A DNA stretch of 64,000 nucleotides from contig QAYY01000001.1 in NCBI GenBank assembly GCA_003054665.1, positions 361,501 through 425,500 on the forward strand, read 5' to 3'. Made by a program: the position numbers and the translations under genes. The first letter of the stretch is position 1, and each line of letters begins with the position of its first letter. Positions 54,195-63,749 of the stretch are shown here, one piece after another. This DNA is from Opitutaceae bacterium EW11 (GTDB taxonomy: Bacteria; Verrucomicrobiota; Verrucomicrobiia; Opitutales; Opitutaceae). The notes under the pieces were generated by a model that was not told where the DNA came from, searched no databases, and was given only the letters and a program-made list of their open reading frames with translations.

Positions 54195-56318
54195 ATGTCC
54201 ACGCCTCCCGAATCCGAACCCTGGACACACGCCGAGATGGTCGCCGCAGCCAGACACGGACTGCTCGACGAGCTCGGGATCGGCCCGGGACCGTTCGCCG
54301 AGGGATTTCTCGAGCAGCCGACCGGGCCGCGTGTGCGGGCAGGCGGCGTCCGCACCAGCCTGGCGCGGTATGCGATCGACGTGCTGAGGCGCGCCGGCAC
54401 GGAGGTGGAGTTCGGGAGTTTCGTCGAGGCGGGAAACGACTTGGTCGTTCACTCCCCCGCCAGTCTGGAGGTGCGTCCCGGACTCGTGCTTCCCGTGCGC
54501 ACCGCCATCCGCGTTCCGTACGAAGCGTTCGTGCGCGACATCGCGGAAACCGGCCCCGCCGCGTTGGATCACTGGCGGCCGAAGGAGCCGCTCGACGTGC
54601 GTCACGCTGCGGAGCGGCTCCGAGCTTCGCCGCCGAATTTCGCGGGTTGGAATCGGCTCGAGCCCGACGACGTGGCCCAAGCGTTCCTGCCGGAGCCGCC
54701 GCTGGTCTCCGACCGGAAGGACTTCTATCGGCGCATCCAGCTGGCCTGCAGCCACGCCGCGGATCGCACCCTGCTCGACGAGCTGGCGGAGCAGAATCCC
54801 GGATTCCTCGATTATCTGCAGTGTTTTCCTCTGGCGCGCTCGATGAAGCGCAGAGTGGTCGCCTGGCTCGGGCCGACAAACTCCGGCAAGACGCATCGCG
54901 CGGTGGCAGAACTCGTCCGGGCCGGGAGCGGAATGTACCTCGGGCCGCTGCGCCTTCTGGCTCTGGAGCAGCGCGACCGGATCTCGGATCTCGGCCGGCC
55001 CTGCTCGCTCATCACCGGCGAGGAGCGCGACCTGCAGTCAGCGACCCATTCGTCGCGCACGGTGGAAATGGCGGATTTTTCGCGTGTAGTGGATGTCTGC
55101 ATACTCGACGAAATGCAGCTCTCGTTCGACCGGGAGCGCGGCTGGGCCTGGGTAGCGGCGTACTGCGGCGTCGCCGCCGAAACGCTTTACGTCACCGGAC
55201 CGGTCTCGACCGAGCCTGTCGTGCGCAAGCTGGCCGAACTCTGCGGCGACGCGGTGGAGGTCCATCATCTCGAACGCCAGGGCACCCTCGCCTACGAAGG
55301 CGTGCTCGACTGGCACCACGTGCCGCCCCGCTCGGCCGTGATCGGTTTCTCCCGAGCCATGGTGCTCGAACTGAAGGCCATGTTCGAATCGCGCGGGCTG
55401 CGCGTCTCGATCCTCTACGGCGGACTCTCGCCAGAGGTGCGGCGCAACGAAGCTCGGCGGTTCCGCGAGGGCGAATCCGACATCGTCTGCGCCACCGACG
55501 CGATCGGCCTCGGGCTGAACCTCCCTCTGGACCGGGTGATATTTTACGAGACGGACAAGTTCGACGGCGAAACCATGCGCCCGCTCAACCGCGCGGAGAT
55601 TCTGCAGATCGGCGGTCGGGCCGGACGCGGACCCGGGTCCACCGGCTGGGTCGCCGCGTTCTCTTCGCGCGACGGACGGCGCATCGAGACCGCCATGGCC
55701 CAGCCGCAGGCCACGCCCGAGCCCGATCAGCTGCCGGCCGCGCCGACGACAATGCACGTCCGCGCCATCGCCGACCACCTCGGCCTCGACCGGCTCCAGC
55801 CCATCCTCGATTTCTTCCGCACCCGGCTGACCTTTCCCGTCGGAACGTTTTTTCCGGACGTTCGCGAAACCGTCTTCGCCGCTGCGGAGCTGGTCGACAC
55901 CTATGCCCCGAGCCTTCCGATCGAGGAGCGTTATGCCCTCGCCTGCACCCCCGTCGACCTGGACGAACACGCCGCCCGCAACGCCTTCGCCGAATGGCTG
56001 GAAGCGCTCGAGACCGGGCGGCCCGCCACGTTCCCGCGCCAGCTGGAGTCGGGCGAAGGCCTCGAGGCGCTCGAGGAAATGCTGCAACTGGTGACCGTCT
56101 ACCGCTGGCTCGCGCTCAAGTTTCCGGATACGTTCACCGATCTTCGCCGCGTCGAGCAACTGCGGCGCGACGGCATCGAGCAGACCCAGGCCATCCTCCG
56201 CCGGAGCTGGGGCAAATACGGACTGAAGCGCCGCGAATGCGCGCACTGTGGCCGGGCAATCCTGCCCAGTTCGCCGCATCGCACCTGCCGGGACTGCTAC
56301 CAGGAGGGTTACGCCTGA
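54195..56318 (+). CDS. Suv3-like DExH RNA helicase with C-terminal zinc ribbon
   Basis: A 707-residue superfamily 2 helicase. The N-terminal part (about 1-215) has no clear domain. Helicase motifs follow: I GPTNSGKT (226-233), II DEMQ (305-308), III-like TGPVSTE, IV/V CATDAIGLGLNLP and VI QIGGRAGRG (471-479). The sequence order and the DEMQ box match Suv3, the RNA helicase of mitochondrial degradosomes. The C-terminus ends in CAHCGRAI...CRDC, a four-Cys zinc ribbon (about 680-699). A GGAGGG Shine-Dalgarno sequence precedes the ATG. A role in RNA decay is inference. Confidence 0.85.
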   Translation: MSTPPESEPWTHAEMVAAARHGLLDELGIGPGPFAEGFLEQPTGPRVRAGGVRTSLARYAIDVLRRAGTEVEFGSFVEAGNDLVVHSPASLEVRPGLVLPVRTAIRVPYEAFVRDIAETGPAALDHWRPKEPLDVRHAAERLRASPPNFAGWNRLEPDDVAQAFLPEPPLVSDRKDFYRRIQLACSHAADRTLLDELAEQNPGFLDYLQCFPLARSMKRRVVAWLGPTNSGKTHRAVAELVRAGSGMYLGPLRLLALEQRDRISDLGRPCSLITGEERDLQSATHSSRTVEMADFSRVVDVCILDEMQLSFDRERGWAWVAAYCGVAAETLYVTGPVSTEPVVRKLAELCGDAVEVHHLERQGTLAYEGVLDWHHVPPRSAVIGFSRAMVLELKAMFESRGLRVSILYGGLSPEVRRNEARRFREGESDIVCATDAIGLGLNLPLDRVIFYETDKFDGETMRPLNRAEILQIGGRAGRGPGSTGWVAAFSSRDGRRIETAMAQPQATPEPDQLPAAPTTMHVRAIADHLGLDRLQPILDFFRTRLTFPVGTFFPDVRETVFAAAELVDTYAPSLPIEERYALACTPVDLDEHAARNAFAEWLEALETGRPATFPRQLESGEGLEALEEMLQLVTVYRWLALKFPDTFTDLRRVEQLRRDGIEQTQAILRRSWGKYGLKRRECAHCGRAILPSSPHRTCRDCYQEGYA

Positions 56319-56486
56319 GCGGGCAGTCGCGCCGCTCTCCCTTGAAAACGCGCCTTCGGGCGTTCGGCGCATCCCGCGACAACTCTGCGGAGCGCGCCGA
56401 GCCCACGCAGGCAACGCGAGCTCATTCCGGCTGCGACTTTTCCGGCCTTGTGGTGTTATGTAGGGAGAACACAACCCACGCCGGAC

Positions 56487-56693
56487 ATGAAACTGCTCAT
56501 CGCGCTGATTCTTTGGGCCCTTTTGCTCGCACTCTGCTGGCCGCTAGCCCTGCTCCTGCTCCTCGCATGGCCCTTCCTTTGGCTTCTCTCGATCCCCTTC
56601 CGGATCGTGGGCGCCGTGATGCACGGGATCCTCGCGTTCATCACCACCCTGCTCCTCCTTCCCGCGCGCATGCTGGGCTACCGCGGAGCGTGA
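56487..56693 (+). CDS. Small hydrophobic membrane protein
   Basis: A 68-residue protein, almost entirely hydrophobic, with about two to three membrane segments (2-28, 30-47, 47-62) rich in Leu, Ala and Trp, ending LGYRGA. No family is recognised. ATG 56487 is chosen as the start of the hydrophobic stretch. It follows the helicase gene by 168 nt on the same strand. Confidence 0.5.
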   Translation: MKLLIALILWALLLALCWPLALLLLLAWPFLWLLSIPFRIVGAVMHGILAFITTLLLLPARMLGYRGA

Positions 56694-56724
56694 GCCTTCG
56701 ATCTGACAAGTCGTTCTCCACAAT

Positions 56725-57621
56725 TTAGGAACCGTAGGGCAACACGTACACTTCGGTAAGCGCTTCGCCTTCGGTTCCAGCGTTGCGGGCGATCACGGTG
56801 TAGGCACCCGCCGGAAGGCGATACAGCGACGCGCAATCGTTCGCCGTTTCTTCGAGAGCAAACGCTCCGACCATTTCGAAAGCACGCTGAAGGCCGGGGA
56901 CGAGGTGGGCGTCGCCCGCCCATGCGCCCACCTCGACATCGTAGGCGCCGGAGCCGGAAAAGAGCTGCAGAGAGGGTTTACCGGCGACCGGCGCAACGCC
57001 GAACTTCGCCAGTCCAGGTCCGACGACTCGGACCAATACCCAACGCCACTCCGTGCCGGTGAGGATGAAGCCCGTGATGCTCGGACGACTCGCTGCGAGC
57101 CACGTGCGGTTCGATACGTTGGCCGCTCCGGTCACAGGAACCTCGGAATCGATGGAGAACGACCCTCCCATAAAGCCTCCGTAGCGGCCAGAGCTTGGAC
57201 CCCTGAATTCCAGAATGTACGAGTCGGGCGTACCACCGCCGTCGGGCGTGAGCACCAGCGACAAGAAGGAGCGTTGGGTTGTATCCCAGGTGGTCGAGTA
57301 CTGGCCTTTGCTCGGGGACGACGTGGTGTCGCCATACCCATCGACGGTGGCATGCGCGCGATCCTGGAGCACTTGATAACGGCCATCGCGGGCGAAGTAG
57401 ATGGCCCGCGTGTAGATGTACCGTCCAGGTCCCCGGGTCCCAATAGTCAGTCGCACGATGGATCCGGGGATCTCGGCATAGGCATTCTCGTCGCTGACCG
57501 CACCGAATGACGGAGTAAGCGCAAAGACCAAAAACGGCACCAACGGAAGCACGCGGGCCGCGGACGCGATCAGCGTTTTCACCGCGTCCCGGCATGAAAA
57601 GAAGCGGAATGACGAGTTCAT
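56725..57621 (-). CDS. Secreted protein with C-terminal GPxLxxxGV-type domain, function unknown
   Basis: A 298-residue protein with a signal sequence (about 14-40, ending SFGAVSD). The middle (about 45-160) is beta-rich and has YTRAIYFARDGRYQVL and LEFRGPSSGRYGGF as landmarks. The C-terminal about 135 residues (NVSNRTWLAA onwards, near 165) match the repeat of the metalloprotease at 1335-3734: ITGFILTG, VRVVGPGLAKFGV and a final YRLPAGAYTV...EALTEVYVL. This suggests a shared cell-surface or matrix role. Start 57621 fits the signal peptide; ATG 57681 is the alternative. Confidence 0.68.
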   Translation of the reverse strand: MNSSFRFFSCRDAVKTLIASAARVLPLVPFLVFALTPSFGAVSDENAYAEIPGSIVRLTIGTRGPGRYIYTRAIYFARDGRYQVLQDRAHATVDGYGDTTSSPSKGQYSTTWDTTQRSFLSLVLTPDGGGTPDSYILEFRGPSSGRYGGFMGGSFSIDSEVPVTGAANVSNRTWLAASRPSITGFILTGTEWRWVLVRVVGPGLAKFGVAPVAGKPSLQLFSGSGAYDVEVGAWAGDAHLVPGLQRAFEMVGAFALEETANDCASLYRLPAGAYTVIARNAGTEGEALTEVYVLPYGS

Positions 57622-57776
57622 GGCGGATAGCCCAAGCAGCAGGCGAAGGGGGCTCACGAGCTGCCCCCATGAGTAAGACACTCCAGTCGCCCTGAACCTC
57701 CCCTCATTCCAAACGCAGCCACGGCCGGCAGCCGGGGCAGGAGCGCATCAGACCTTCCCGTCCGCGGCGGGCAAGG

Positions 57777-58949
57777 TCACGTCAACCGATTCAGCCGTCG
57801 GATCGCGGCGATGAGGAGGCCGATTCCGCCGAGGACCGTCCACGCGATCGCCTCCAGCGACCACCCCGCCAGCGCACCGGCCGCGGCGGGCAGAAAAGCA
57901 CCTCCGAGATTCGCCGCGCCGGATTGCCGACCGATGACCACCTGCACCGCCTCGGGCGCAAACCGCCGCGGCACCTCGTGCATGGAGCACGGGTAAACTG
58001 GCGCGAAGCCCAGGCCGAGCAGGACGAGGGAAAGCGCGGCGAGAAAGGGCGTCGTTCCCACCGTGGCAAACAGCAGCGCACCCAGCACCGCCACCGCGGA
58101 TCCCAGCGCGATCAACCGCCGGTTTCCCCAACGGTCCACGACGATGCCGACGAGGATTCTTCCGAGCGTGATCGAGGCGTAATAGGAGGCGGTGCAGAAA
58201 CCCGCCGTTTCCTTGGGAATGCCGCGGGAAACCACCATGATCGAACTCGCCCAGAGCCCCATCGTCGCCTCGACGGCGACATAAATGGCGAAGGTCGCGA
58301 CCGAGAGCCAGCCGGCCGCGGAATTGGCGGGCGTGGTGGGCACCACTCCGCCGACGTGGGCCGCATGCTGTTCGGGCGTGCGTTCCGGAACCGCCTTCCA
58401 GAGCCCGAGCGTCAGCAGAAAAACCACCGCGAGAGAAAGCTGCGTCGACGAGAGCAGGTAGTAGCCTCCCCGCCATCCGAACCGCGTGCCGAGCGCATAA
58501 GCCATCGCGAGCGGTCCGCAGGTGGCGCCGATGCCCCAGCAGGCGTGGAGCCAGTTCATATGCCGCCCCGTGTAGTGCCGGGCCACATACCCGTTGAGCG
58601 CGGCGTCGACGGCGCCGGCGCCGAAGCCGAGTGGCACCGCGGCGGCGCAAAGCCAAGCGAGGTTCTGCGCGTTTCCCAGGATGAGCAGGCCCGAGCCGGT
58701 CATCACGCAGCTGGTCAGGACCACCGGACCGGTCTTGAACCGCGCGACCACCCGACCGCTCGAGAAGCCGGAAACCGCGGCAAGCAGCGTTCCGACCACC
58801 ATGATCGTTCCAGCCAGCCCGATCGGAAGCTGGAGGCTTCGGTACATCTGCGGCCATGCCACGCCGAAAGTCCCGTCCGGCAGACCGAGGCTGATGTAGC
58901 CCAAGTAGATGACGATCAAAAGGAGTGAGTACGCACGCTTCGGATCCAC
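57777..58949 (-). CDS. Major facilitator superfamily transporter (sugar/fucose-permease-like)
   Basis: A 390-residue protein with about 12 membrane segments. The opening YLGYISLGLPDGTFGVAWPQM is typical of the FucP/NarK-like branch with GTF-W motifs; FGAGAVDAALNGYVARH and WGIGATCGP follow in the middle, and SITLGRILVGIVVDRWGNRR (landmark near 245) is motif A of the second half. The substrate is unknown. A longer overlapping frame on the same strand reads as noise. Confidence 0.87.
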   Translation of the reverse strand: MDPKRAYSLLLIVIYLGYISLGLPDGTFGVAWPQMYRSLQLPIGLAGTIMVVGTLLAAVSGFSSGRVVARFKTGPVVLTSCVMTGSGLLILGNAQNLAWLCAAAVPLGFGAGAVDAALNGYVARHYTGRHMNWLHACWGIGATCGPLAMAYALGTRFGWRGGYYLLSSTQLSLAVVFLLTLGLWKAVPERTPEQHAAHVGGVVPTTPANSAAGWLSVATFAIYVAVEATMGLWASSIMVVSRGIPKETAGFCTASYYASITLGRILVGIVVDRWGNRRLIALGSAVAVLGALLFATVGTTPFLAALSLVLLGLGFAPVYPCSMHEVPRRFAPEAVQVVIGRQSGAANLGGAFLPAAAGALAGWSLEAIAWTVLGGIGLLIAAIRRLNRLT

Positions 58950-59333
58950 GCTTCAGGGCAAGGGCTTTTCGCGACGGCGGCAACCAGCCATACGCCCTTA
59001 GCGACTCATCCGTTAGCGCTGCGCGGTGCGGCTTGTCGGGCGGTCATGCCACCGGTTTTGCCGAACGCATCTGAAACAGCCGCCGATAAATCAGGAAGAA
59101 AGGAAATACGTCCCAGCGGCATTGGCGTTGCCATCCACGTCGCCTGTGCGCACTAGAGAAGCAACCAAGCGTGCCGATATAACGGTATCCGTTTGCCGTC
59201 CGATCGCTTCCACGACCGGCCTCCTCGCTTCAACCACAGTCCATGGCCCTCTTTTCCCCTTCCTCGCGCCCGCTTTTGGGACCTCCCCGCCTCGTCTACC
59301 CCTCTTTCCGGCACGAAAAGCGCTGATCTGGAC
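58950..59333. other. Intergenic region upstream of the MASE1 kinase
   Basis: 384 nt between divergent genes. No supportable gene or RNA is seen. The frame of the kinase is open from 59193, but the region to 59333 reads as Pro/Ser-rich low complexity and is treated as leader. Confidence 0.5.
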
Positions 59334-62204
59334 GTGAGCAGCAGTAGCCTTCCAGCCATCAAAAACAAGCAGTCACGCTCCGCGATCGCTTGCGGGATCT
59401 ACGTCGTTCTGCACCTGGCGGCGCAGTTCTCCGCGGCGTGGTTCGAGGTCGCCCCGGGAATCTCGCTCTGGTACCCGCCGGCCGGCCTCGCGCTCGGTCT
59501 GCTCGTGCTCCTGGGTCCGCGTTACGCGCCCGTCGTTTTCGGGGCAAACGTCCTCGGCGCACTCATCGGCCACAGCGTCGGAAGCTGGTGGGGCCCCATC
59601 GTCTTCCCCGCGCTGATCACGGCAAACTACGCGGGTGTCGCCTGGGTGGTCCGCCAACTGGTGGGTCCGGTGCTGCTGCCGGGAACGCGGCGCGAGACGG
59701 TTCTGTTCGGTCTCGTGATGACCGGGGCACCGCTCCTGATCGCGCTCGCCGGCACCGCCATCCTCATGCCGCTGCACGTCCTGCCGCCGAAGGATTTCGA
59801 CACCTCGGTGCTGCTCTGGTGGGCGGGCGACGTCATCGGCCTGCTCACGGTCGTCCCGGCGGCGATGGCTTTTGCCGGTCCGTGGCTGGCAAATACTCCC
59901 GCGGAAGCGCGGATGCATCTGCGCTGCAGCCGCCTCGATTTCGCCTCGATCGCGCTCCAGACCGGCGTGCTTCTCGTCTCGCTCTGGCTGGCGCTGTACG
60001 TGTCGCCATTCTCCAAATACAACTCGCTTTATCTCTGCTTCCTGCCCCTGGTCTGGATCGCGCGCAGCCACGGTCTGCCGGGCGCCACCCTGGCGACGCT
60101 GGCGATCACCATGGGCAGCCTGGCCGGTGTGCACGACGCCAACGCCCCCACCGATTTCACCCTCAACCTGCTCTTCTTCGAACTGGCGGTCGCGATCGTG
60201 GGGCTCGGGCTCGGCTGCGCTGTATCGAAACGTAATGAAGTCGAGCGCCGGCTCGCGGCTAACCAAGCCCTGCTCGACCGCGTCATCGCCGGGTCGCAGC
60301 TGGGCACCTGGGATTGGGACATCGAAAGCGAATACATCACGTTCAACCGCTCCTGCCCCATTCTGCACGGGGCCAACGGCTGCGCCCCCTCGCCCGCGCC
60401 GATATCCGATTCCTGGGACCGTTTTATCCACGACGACGACCTCGAGCGCGTCCGCCGTCTCCGGGCCGATCACCTCGCGGGTCGAAGCTCGCTCTACGAA
60501 GCCGAATACCGGGTCCGGGGCGCCAACGGGGAGTGGCGCTGGGTGTATTCGCGAGGCTCCATCGTCGACCGCGACAGCCAGAGCCGCCCCGTGACTGTCT
60601 CCGGCACCTACCTCGACATCACGGCGCGCAAGAACGCCGAGGCGGAGGCGCGCCGGCTGCAGCAAATCATCGAGACGACGACCGACTTCGTCATCACCGC
60701 CGACGTCGACCAGAGAATCCTTCACGCGAACCAATCGTTCCTCCGTCTTCTCGGATTCTCCCAGGCCTCGGACCTTCAGGGACGTTCGCTCAAGGACGTC
60801 TTTCCCGAGGCAGCGATGGCCAAGCTGCGCCAGGAGATCATTCCGATCGCTCTCGCGGCCGGAGCCTGTGAAGGCGAATTGAGCCTCCGCGACTCCGCCG
60901 GATGGGAAGTACCGGTTTCGCAGGTGACGCTCGCGCACCGCGACGACGCGAGCAAATCGGCCGCCCTGTCGTTCGTCATGCGCGACATATCGCGCCAGAA
61001 GGAAGCCGAAGCGCGCAACATCGAGAACGAGCGCCGCATCCTCCAGGTGCAGAAATCGGAAAGCCTCGGCGTGCTCGCCGGCGGCATCGCGCACGATTTC
61101 AACAACCTTCTCACCGCGATGCTTGGGTACGCGAACCTCTCGCGCCTGGAGCTGCCCACCGGTTCGCCGGTTCACGAGTGGCTTCACCAGATCGAGATCG
61201 CCGCCGAACGCGCGGCCGAACTCTGCCGCCAGATGCTCGCCTACGCGGGCCGGGCTCCGCTGCATTTCGCCGAGGTCAACATCAGCGCGCTCATCGAGGA
61301 GACCCAGCAGCTGCTCAGCGTCTCGATGGGGAAAAAGATCCAAGTTCAGCTGCAGCTGGACCACAGTCTGCCGGCGGTCCTGGCCGCCGAATCGGAGATG
61401 CAGCAGGTGATCATGAACCTCGCGCTGAACGCCTCCGAGGCGATCGGTGACAAGGAGGGAAAGATCCTGATTCGGACCAGTCATCACCACTTCACCCACG
61501 AGCAACTCGCCTCGCAATTCGACGCTCCGTCGCTGGGCTCGGGCATGTACGTGCTGATCGAAGTCCACGATTCCGGCTGCGGCATCCCGCCCGAGATGCT
61601 GCCGCGGATCTTCGAACCGTTCTTCACGACGAAATTCACCGGCCACGGCCTCGGTCTGGCCGCCGTGATGGGCATCGTGAAGTCGCACCACGGCGTCATC
61701 CACGTCATCAGCCACCCGGGCAAAGGCACCTGCTTCCGCCTTCTCTTTCCGGCCCTGCACGGCAGCCGCGCGCCGATGCCGAAACCGCTGAAGGCGCCGG
61801 CCAAACTCGCGGGCTCCGGCAAAATCCTCGTCGTCGACGACGAACCCGGCGTGCGCGGGATCGCCGGTTCGCTCCTTCTTTCGTTCGGCTTCACCCCGAT
61901 CTTCGCATGCGACGGTCTCGAGGGAGTCACCGTGTTCGGCGCGGAAGCCGCCAACCTCCGCTGCGTCCTGCTCGATCTCACGATGCCTCGGATGGATGGA
62001 GAAGAGGCGTTCACGGAAATGCACCGGACTCACCCGGAGGTGCCGATTCTGCTGATGAGCGGCTATTCCGAAAAACTCGCCTCCGAACGATTCGCGAAGG
62101 AAAAGCCCGCCGGCTTCCTCCCGAAACCCTTCGATCGAGCAACGCTGGAAGCGACTCTCGCCGCCGTGCTTGCGTCCCAGACCGCCGCCCAGGCCCGGAC
62201 CTAG
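59334..62204 (+). CDS. MASE1-PAS-PAS hybrid histidine kinase with C-terminal receiver
   Basis: About 956 residues from a GTG at 59334. The MASE1 membrane sensor (about 18-300, eight or so helices) comes first. Two PAS/PAC units follow (about 315-430 and 435-560; EAEYRVRGANGEWRWVYSRG and RILHANQSFLRLLGFSQ as landmarks). The HisKA helix carries H587 in GGIAHDFNNLL; HATPase_c (about 685-795) has N-box and GGHGLGLA-type loops (TGHGLGLAAV). The receiver domain (about 825-945) has D881 (LLDLTMPRMDG) and K in FLPKPF. The GGIAHDFNN H-box is common in hybrid kinases. The signal is unknown. Confidence 0.9.
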   Translation: MSSSSLPAIKNKQSRSAIACGIYVVLHLAAQFSAAWFEVAPGISLWYPPAGLALGLLVLLGPRYAPVVFGANVLGALIGHSVGSWWGPIVFPALITANYAGVAWVVRQLVGPVLLPGTRRETVLFGLVMTGAPLLIALAGTAILMPLHVLPPKDFDTSVLLWWAGDVIGLLTVVPAAMAFAGPWLANTPAEARMHLRCSRLDFASIALQTGVLLVSLWLALYVSPFSKYNSLYLCFLPLVWIARSHGLPGATLATLAITMGSLAGVHDANAPTDFTLNLLFFELAVAIVGLGLGCAVSKRNEVERRLAANQALLDRVIAGSQLGTWDWDIESEYITFNRSCPILHGANGCAPSPAPISDSWDRFIHDDDLERVRRLRADHLAGRSSLYEAEYRVRGANGEWRWVYSRGSIVDRDSQSRPVTVSGTYLDITARKNAEAEARRLQQIIETTTDFVITADVDQRILHANQSFLRLLGFSQASDLQGRSLKDVFPEAAMAKLRQEIIPIALAAGACEGELSLRDSAGWEVPVSQVTLAHRDDASKSAALSFVMRDISRQKEAEARNIENERRILQVQKSESLGVLAGGIAHDFNNLLTAMLGYANLSRLELPTGSPVHEWLHQIEIAAERAAELCRQMLAYAGRAPLHFAEVNISALIEETQQLLSVSMGKKIQVQLQLDHSLPAVLAAESEMQQVIMNLALNASEAIGDKEGKILIRTSHHHFTHEQLASQFDAPSLGSGMYVLIEVHDSGCGIPPEMLPRIFEPFFTTKFTGHGLGLAAVMGIVKSHHGVIHVISHPGKGTCFRLLFPALHGSRAPMPKPLKAPAKLAGSGKILVVDDEPGVRGIAGSLLLSFGFTPIFACDGLEGVTVFGAEAANLRCVLLDLTMPRMDGEEAFTEMHRTHPEVPILLMSGYSEKLASERFAKEKPAGFLPKPFDRATLEATLAAVLASQTAAQART

Positions 62205-62211
62205 TTTGCAC

Positions 62212-62245
62212 AAAAAAAAGCGCGGGGCGAAAACGCACCCGCGCT
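62212..62245 (-). terminator. Intrinsic terminator of the zinc-ribbon gene
   Basis: Stem AGCGCGGG (62219-62226) with CCCGCGCT (62238-62245), extended inside by GCG/CGC, and on the minus strand a run of eight T (62219-62212). It lies in the convergent gap with the kinase gene. Confidence 0.88.
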
Positions 62246-62260
62246 CAGAGGAAAGTGCTG

Positions 62261-62644
62261 TCAGACCGCGGCAGCCTCGCTCGTGCGGCGTGTCTTCCGG
62301 CCCACGGCAGCCGCCACCGGCTTCTTCGGAAGCATCGCCTGCATTTCTTCGGCCGGCAAAAACAGGTAACAGCCGCAGTTCTCGCAAAGGGTCAGATCGT
62401 CCTGCTTCATCAACGAGCCCGTCATGCTGGCGGGAACGCGCATGTGGCACGCAGTGCACACCCCGTGCCGCACCGGAGCGACACCCTTTCTTCCCTGCTC
62501 CACGAGGCGCAGGTAGTGTGCCAAGATCGGATTCGGAACCTGCTCCCGCAGGCCCGCAACGACCGCCTGATGTTCGGGCGATGTCGACGGCACCCGAAGC
62601 AGCGTGGGTTGGGCAGAGAGCATTTTTTCAACCAGAGTACTCAT
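62261..62644 (-). CDS. C4 zinc-ribbon protein (zf-RING_7-like)
   Basis: A 127-residue protein. A helical part (about 1-45) precedes a four-cysteine zinc ribbon: C64-x-x-C67 (VCTACHMRV) and C87-x-x-C90 (LCENCGCYL). The tail is basic and Ala-rich (AAAVGRKTRRTS). The ATG at 62644 has one of the few strong Shine-Dalgarno sequences in the window (GGAGGT, 3-4 nt spacing). Related proteins may bind nucleic acid. About 280 nt upstream hold no gene that I can support. Confidence 0.78.
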   Translation of the reverse strand: MSTLVEKMLSAQPTLLRVPSTSPEHQAVVAGLREQVPNPILAHYLRLVEQGRKGVAPVRHGVCTACHMRVPASMTGSLMKQDDLTLCENCGCYLFLPAEEMQAMLPKKPVAAAVGRKTRRTSEAAAV

Positions 62645-62924
62645 ACGACCTCCGGTACCGCATGGCATATGCCGATGTACACCGCCGCGCGGCAAGGTAC
62701 TCTCGGGAAGGAGGTTGGAGGTCCAATTCGCCCTTCCGCCGCAACGACCTCGCTCGGTTAATCCGTCATTTGCTGCAGTTCTTGCAGCACTTGGCTGCGG
62801 AATCTGCAGTGTTTGCTCACGGCCCAAGAGGCTCCTCAGCGAGCGTAGGGCCGCCGCCGACTCGGGCTACTCCTGCGTAGTGCCGAATCTCATACCCGCC
62901 CCGGGCGACCAGCCGGATTTGCGG

Positions 62925-63665
62925 TCAAAGCGGTGGCTCAGGGAGTTCTCCGGAAAGATCGAGGATGAATGCAGCCGGAATCGCGGCGCGAACGATCTCG
63001 CAGGCTGCGTTCACCCAGCGGCCGCAGCGGTCGAGCACGGCGCTGTCCGACGTCGCGACCGGCCACGCGCTTTCGGCGAGGAGTCGGTCGGGGCTGAACT
63101 CGAGCTGCACCTCCCAGTTCCAACCGGCGCGTTTGGCTAGCTCTTCGAGCACACCGCGCAGGCGTCCGCTATTTCCGACCGGCCGATCGAGAAACCAGCG
63201 GCAGCGGCTCACCTGCCAGCCCGCGGCCGCCTCGCCGATCAGCTGGGCCGCGCGTCCGGTCTCCGTGACTTCGCGGTAAGTCCCGTGCAGGCTCGCCATG
63301 TCCCGGTAAGCACCATCGCGCCCGCGGAGGATGACGCCGCCCGCCAGGGCCGCCTCGATCGTGATCAGGAGGTTGTAGCCGTCGATCCACAGTTCGCCGC
63401 CCGCAAGCTCTCCGGCGTCAAGCTCGTGCGTCCGACGTCGCATCCGCTGCTCCTCCGAGCAGGCGCAACGAGCCACGGCGAGGCGCTGGCGCTGGGTGAG
63501 CAGGTGGCGATCTCCCGTGATCGCGAGTGCGGAGCGAAGCGCGTATCCGCGGTCAAGCAGCCACGCCAGATCGGCGCTCGCGGCGCGAAGGGCCGGCCAG
63601 TGCGTCGCGGCGAAGAGTTCGTCGTCTTCGGGATGCGCTCCGCGGTGCGTCCGCTTGTCCGGCAT
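62925..63665 (-). CDS. DUF434 family protein
   Basis: A 246-residue soluble protein. The N-terminal DUF434 segment (about 20-75) has WLLDRGYALRSALAITGDRHLLTQRQR (landmark) and ARCACSEEQ; the second domain (about 90-240) begins GGELWIDGYNLLITIEAAL and has WFLDRPVGNSGRL. This DUF434-DUF5616 layout is known but its function is not. Short acidic stretches (DGYNLL, LDRPVGNSG, SDSAVLD) resemble a PIN-like nuclease layout, which is only a suggestion. Confidence 0.8.
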   Translation of the reverse strand: MPDKRTHRGAHPEDDELFAATHWPALRAASADLAWLLDRGYALRSALAITGDRHLLTQRQRLAVARCACSEEQRMRRRTHELDAGELAGGELWIDGYNLLITIEAALAGGVILRGRDGAYRDMASLHGTYREVTETGRAAQLIGEAAAGWQVSRCRWFLDRPVGNSGRLRGVLEELAKRAGWNWEVQLEFSPDRLLAESAWPVATSDSAVLDRCGRWVNAACEIVRAAIPAAFILDLSGELPEPPL

Positions 63666-63749
63666 GCGCTCAGTCTGCCGTCGCCGGATCTCCTCCGCAA
63701 CTCTCGGGGCCGCGAACCGAGCGCCTGCCGCAGACCGTCCGGGGTGCGG

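Noticed and set aside
59373-62459. Minus-strand open frame of about 1000 codons opposite the hybrid kinase
   Set aside because: The plus strand has MASE1, PAS, HisKA, HATPase and receiver motifs in order; the opposite frame is Arg/Glu/Gly-rich without recognisable domains and even runs through the neighbouring zinc-ribbon gene.
62645-62924. Searched for a tRNA or small RNA in the 280-nt gap before the zinc-ribbon gene
   Set aside because: No TpsiC-like box or cloverleaf arms could be found; it is left as a promoter region.
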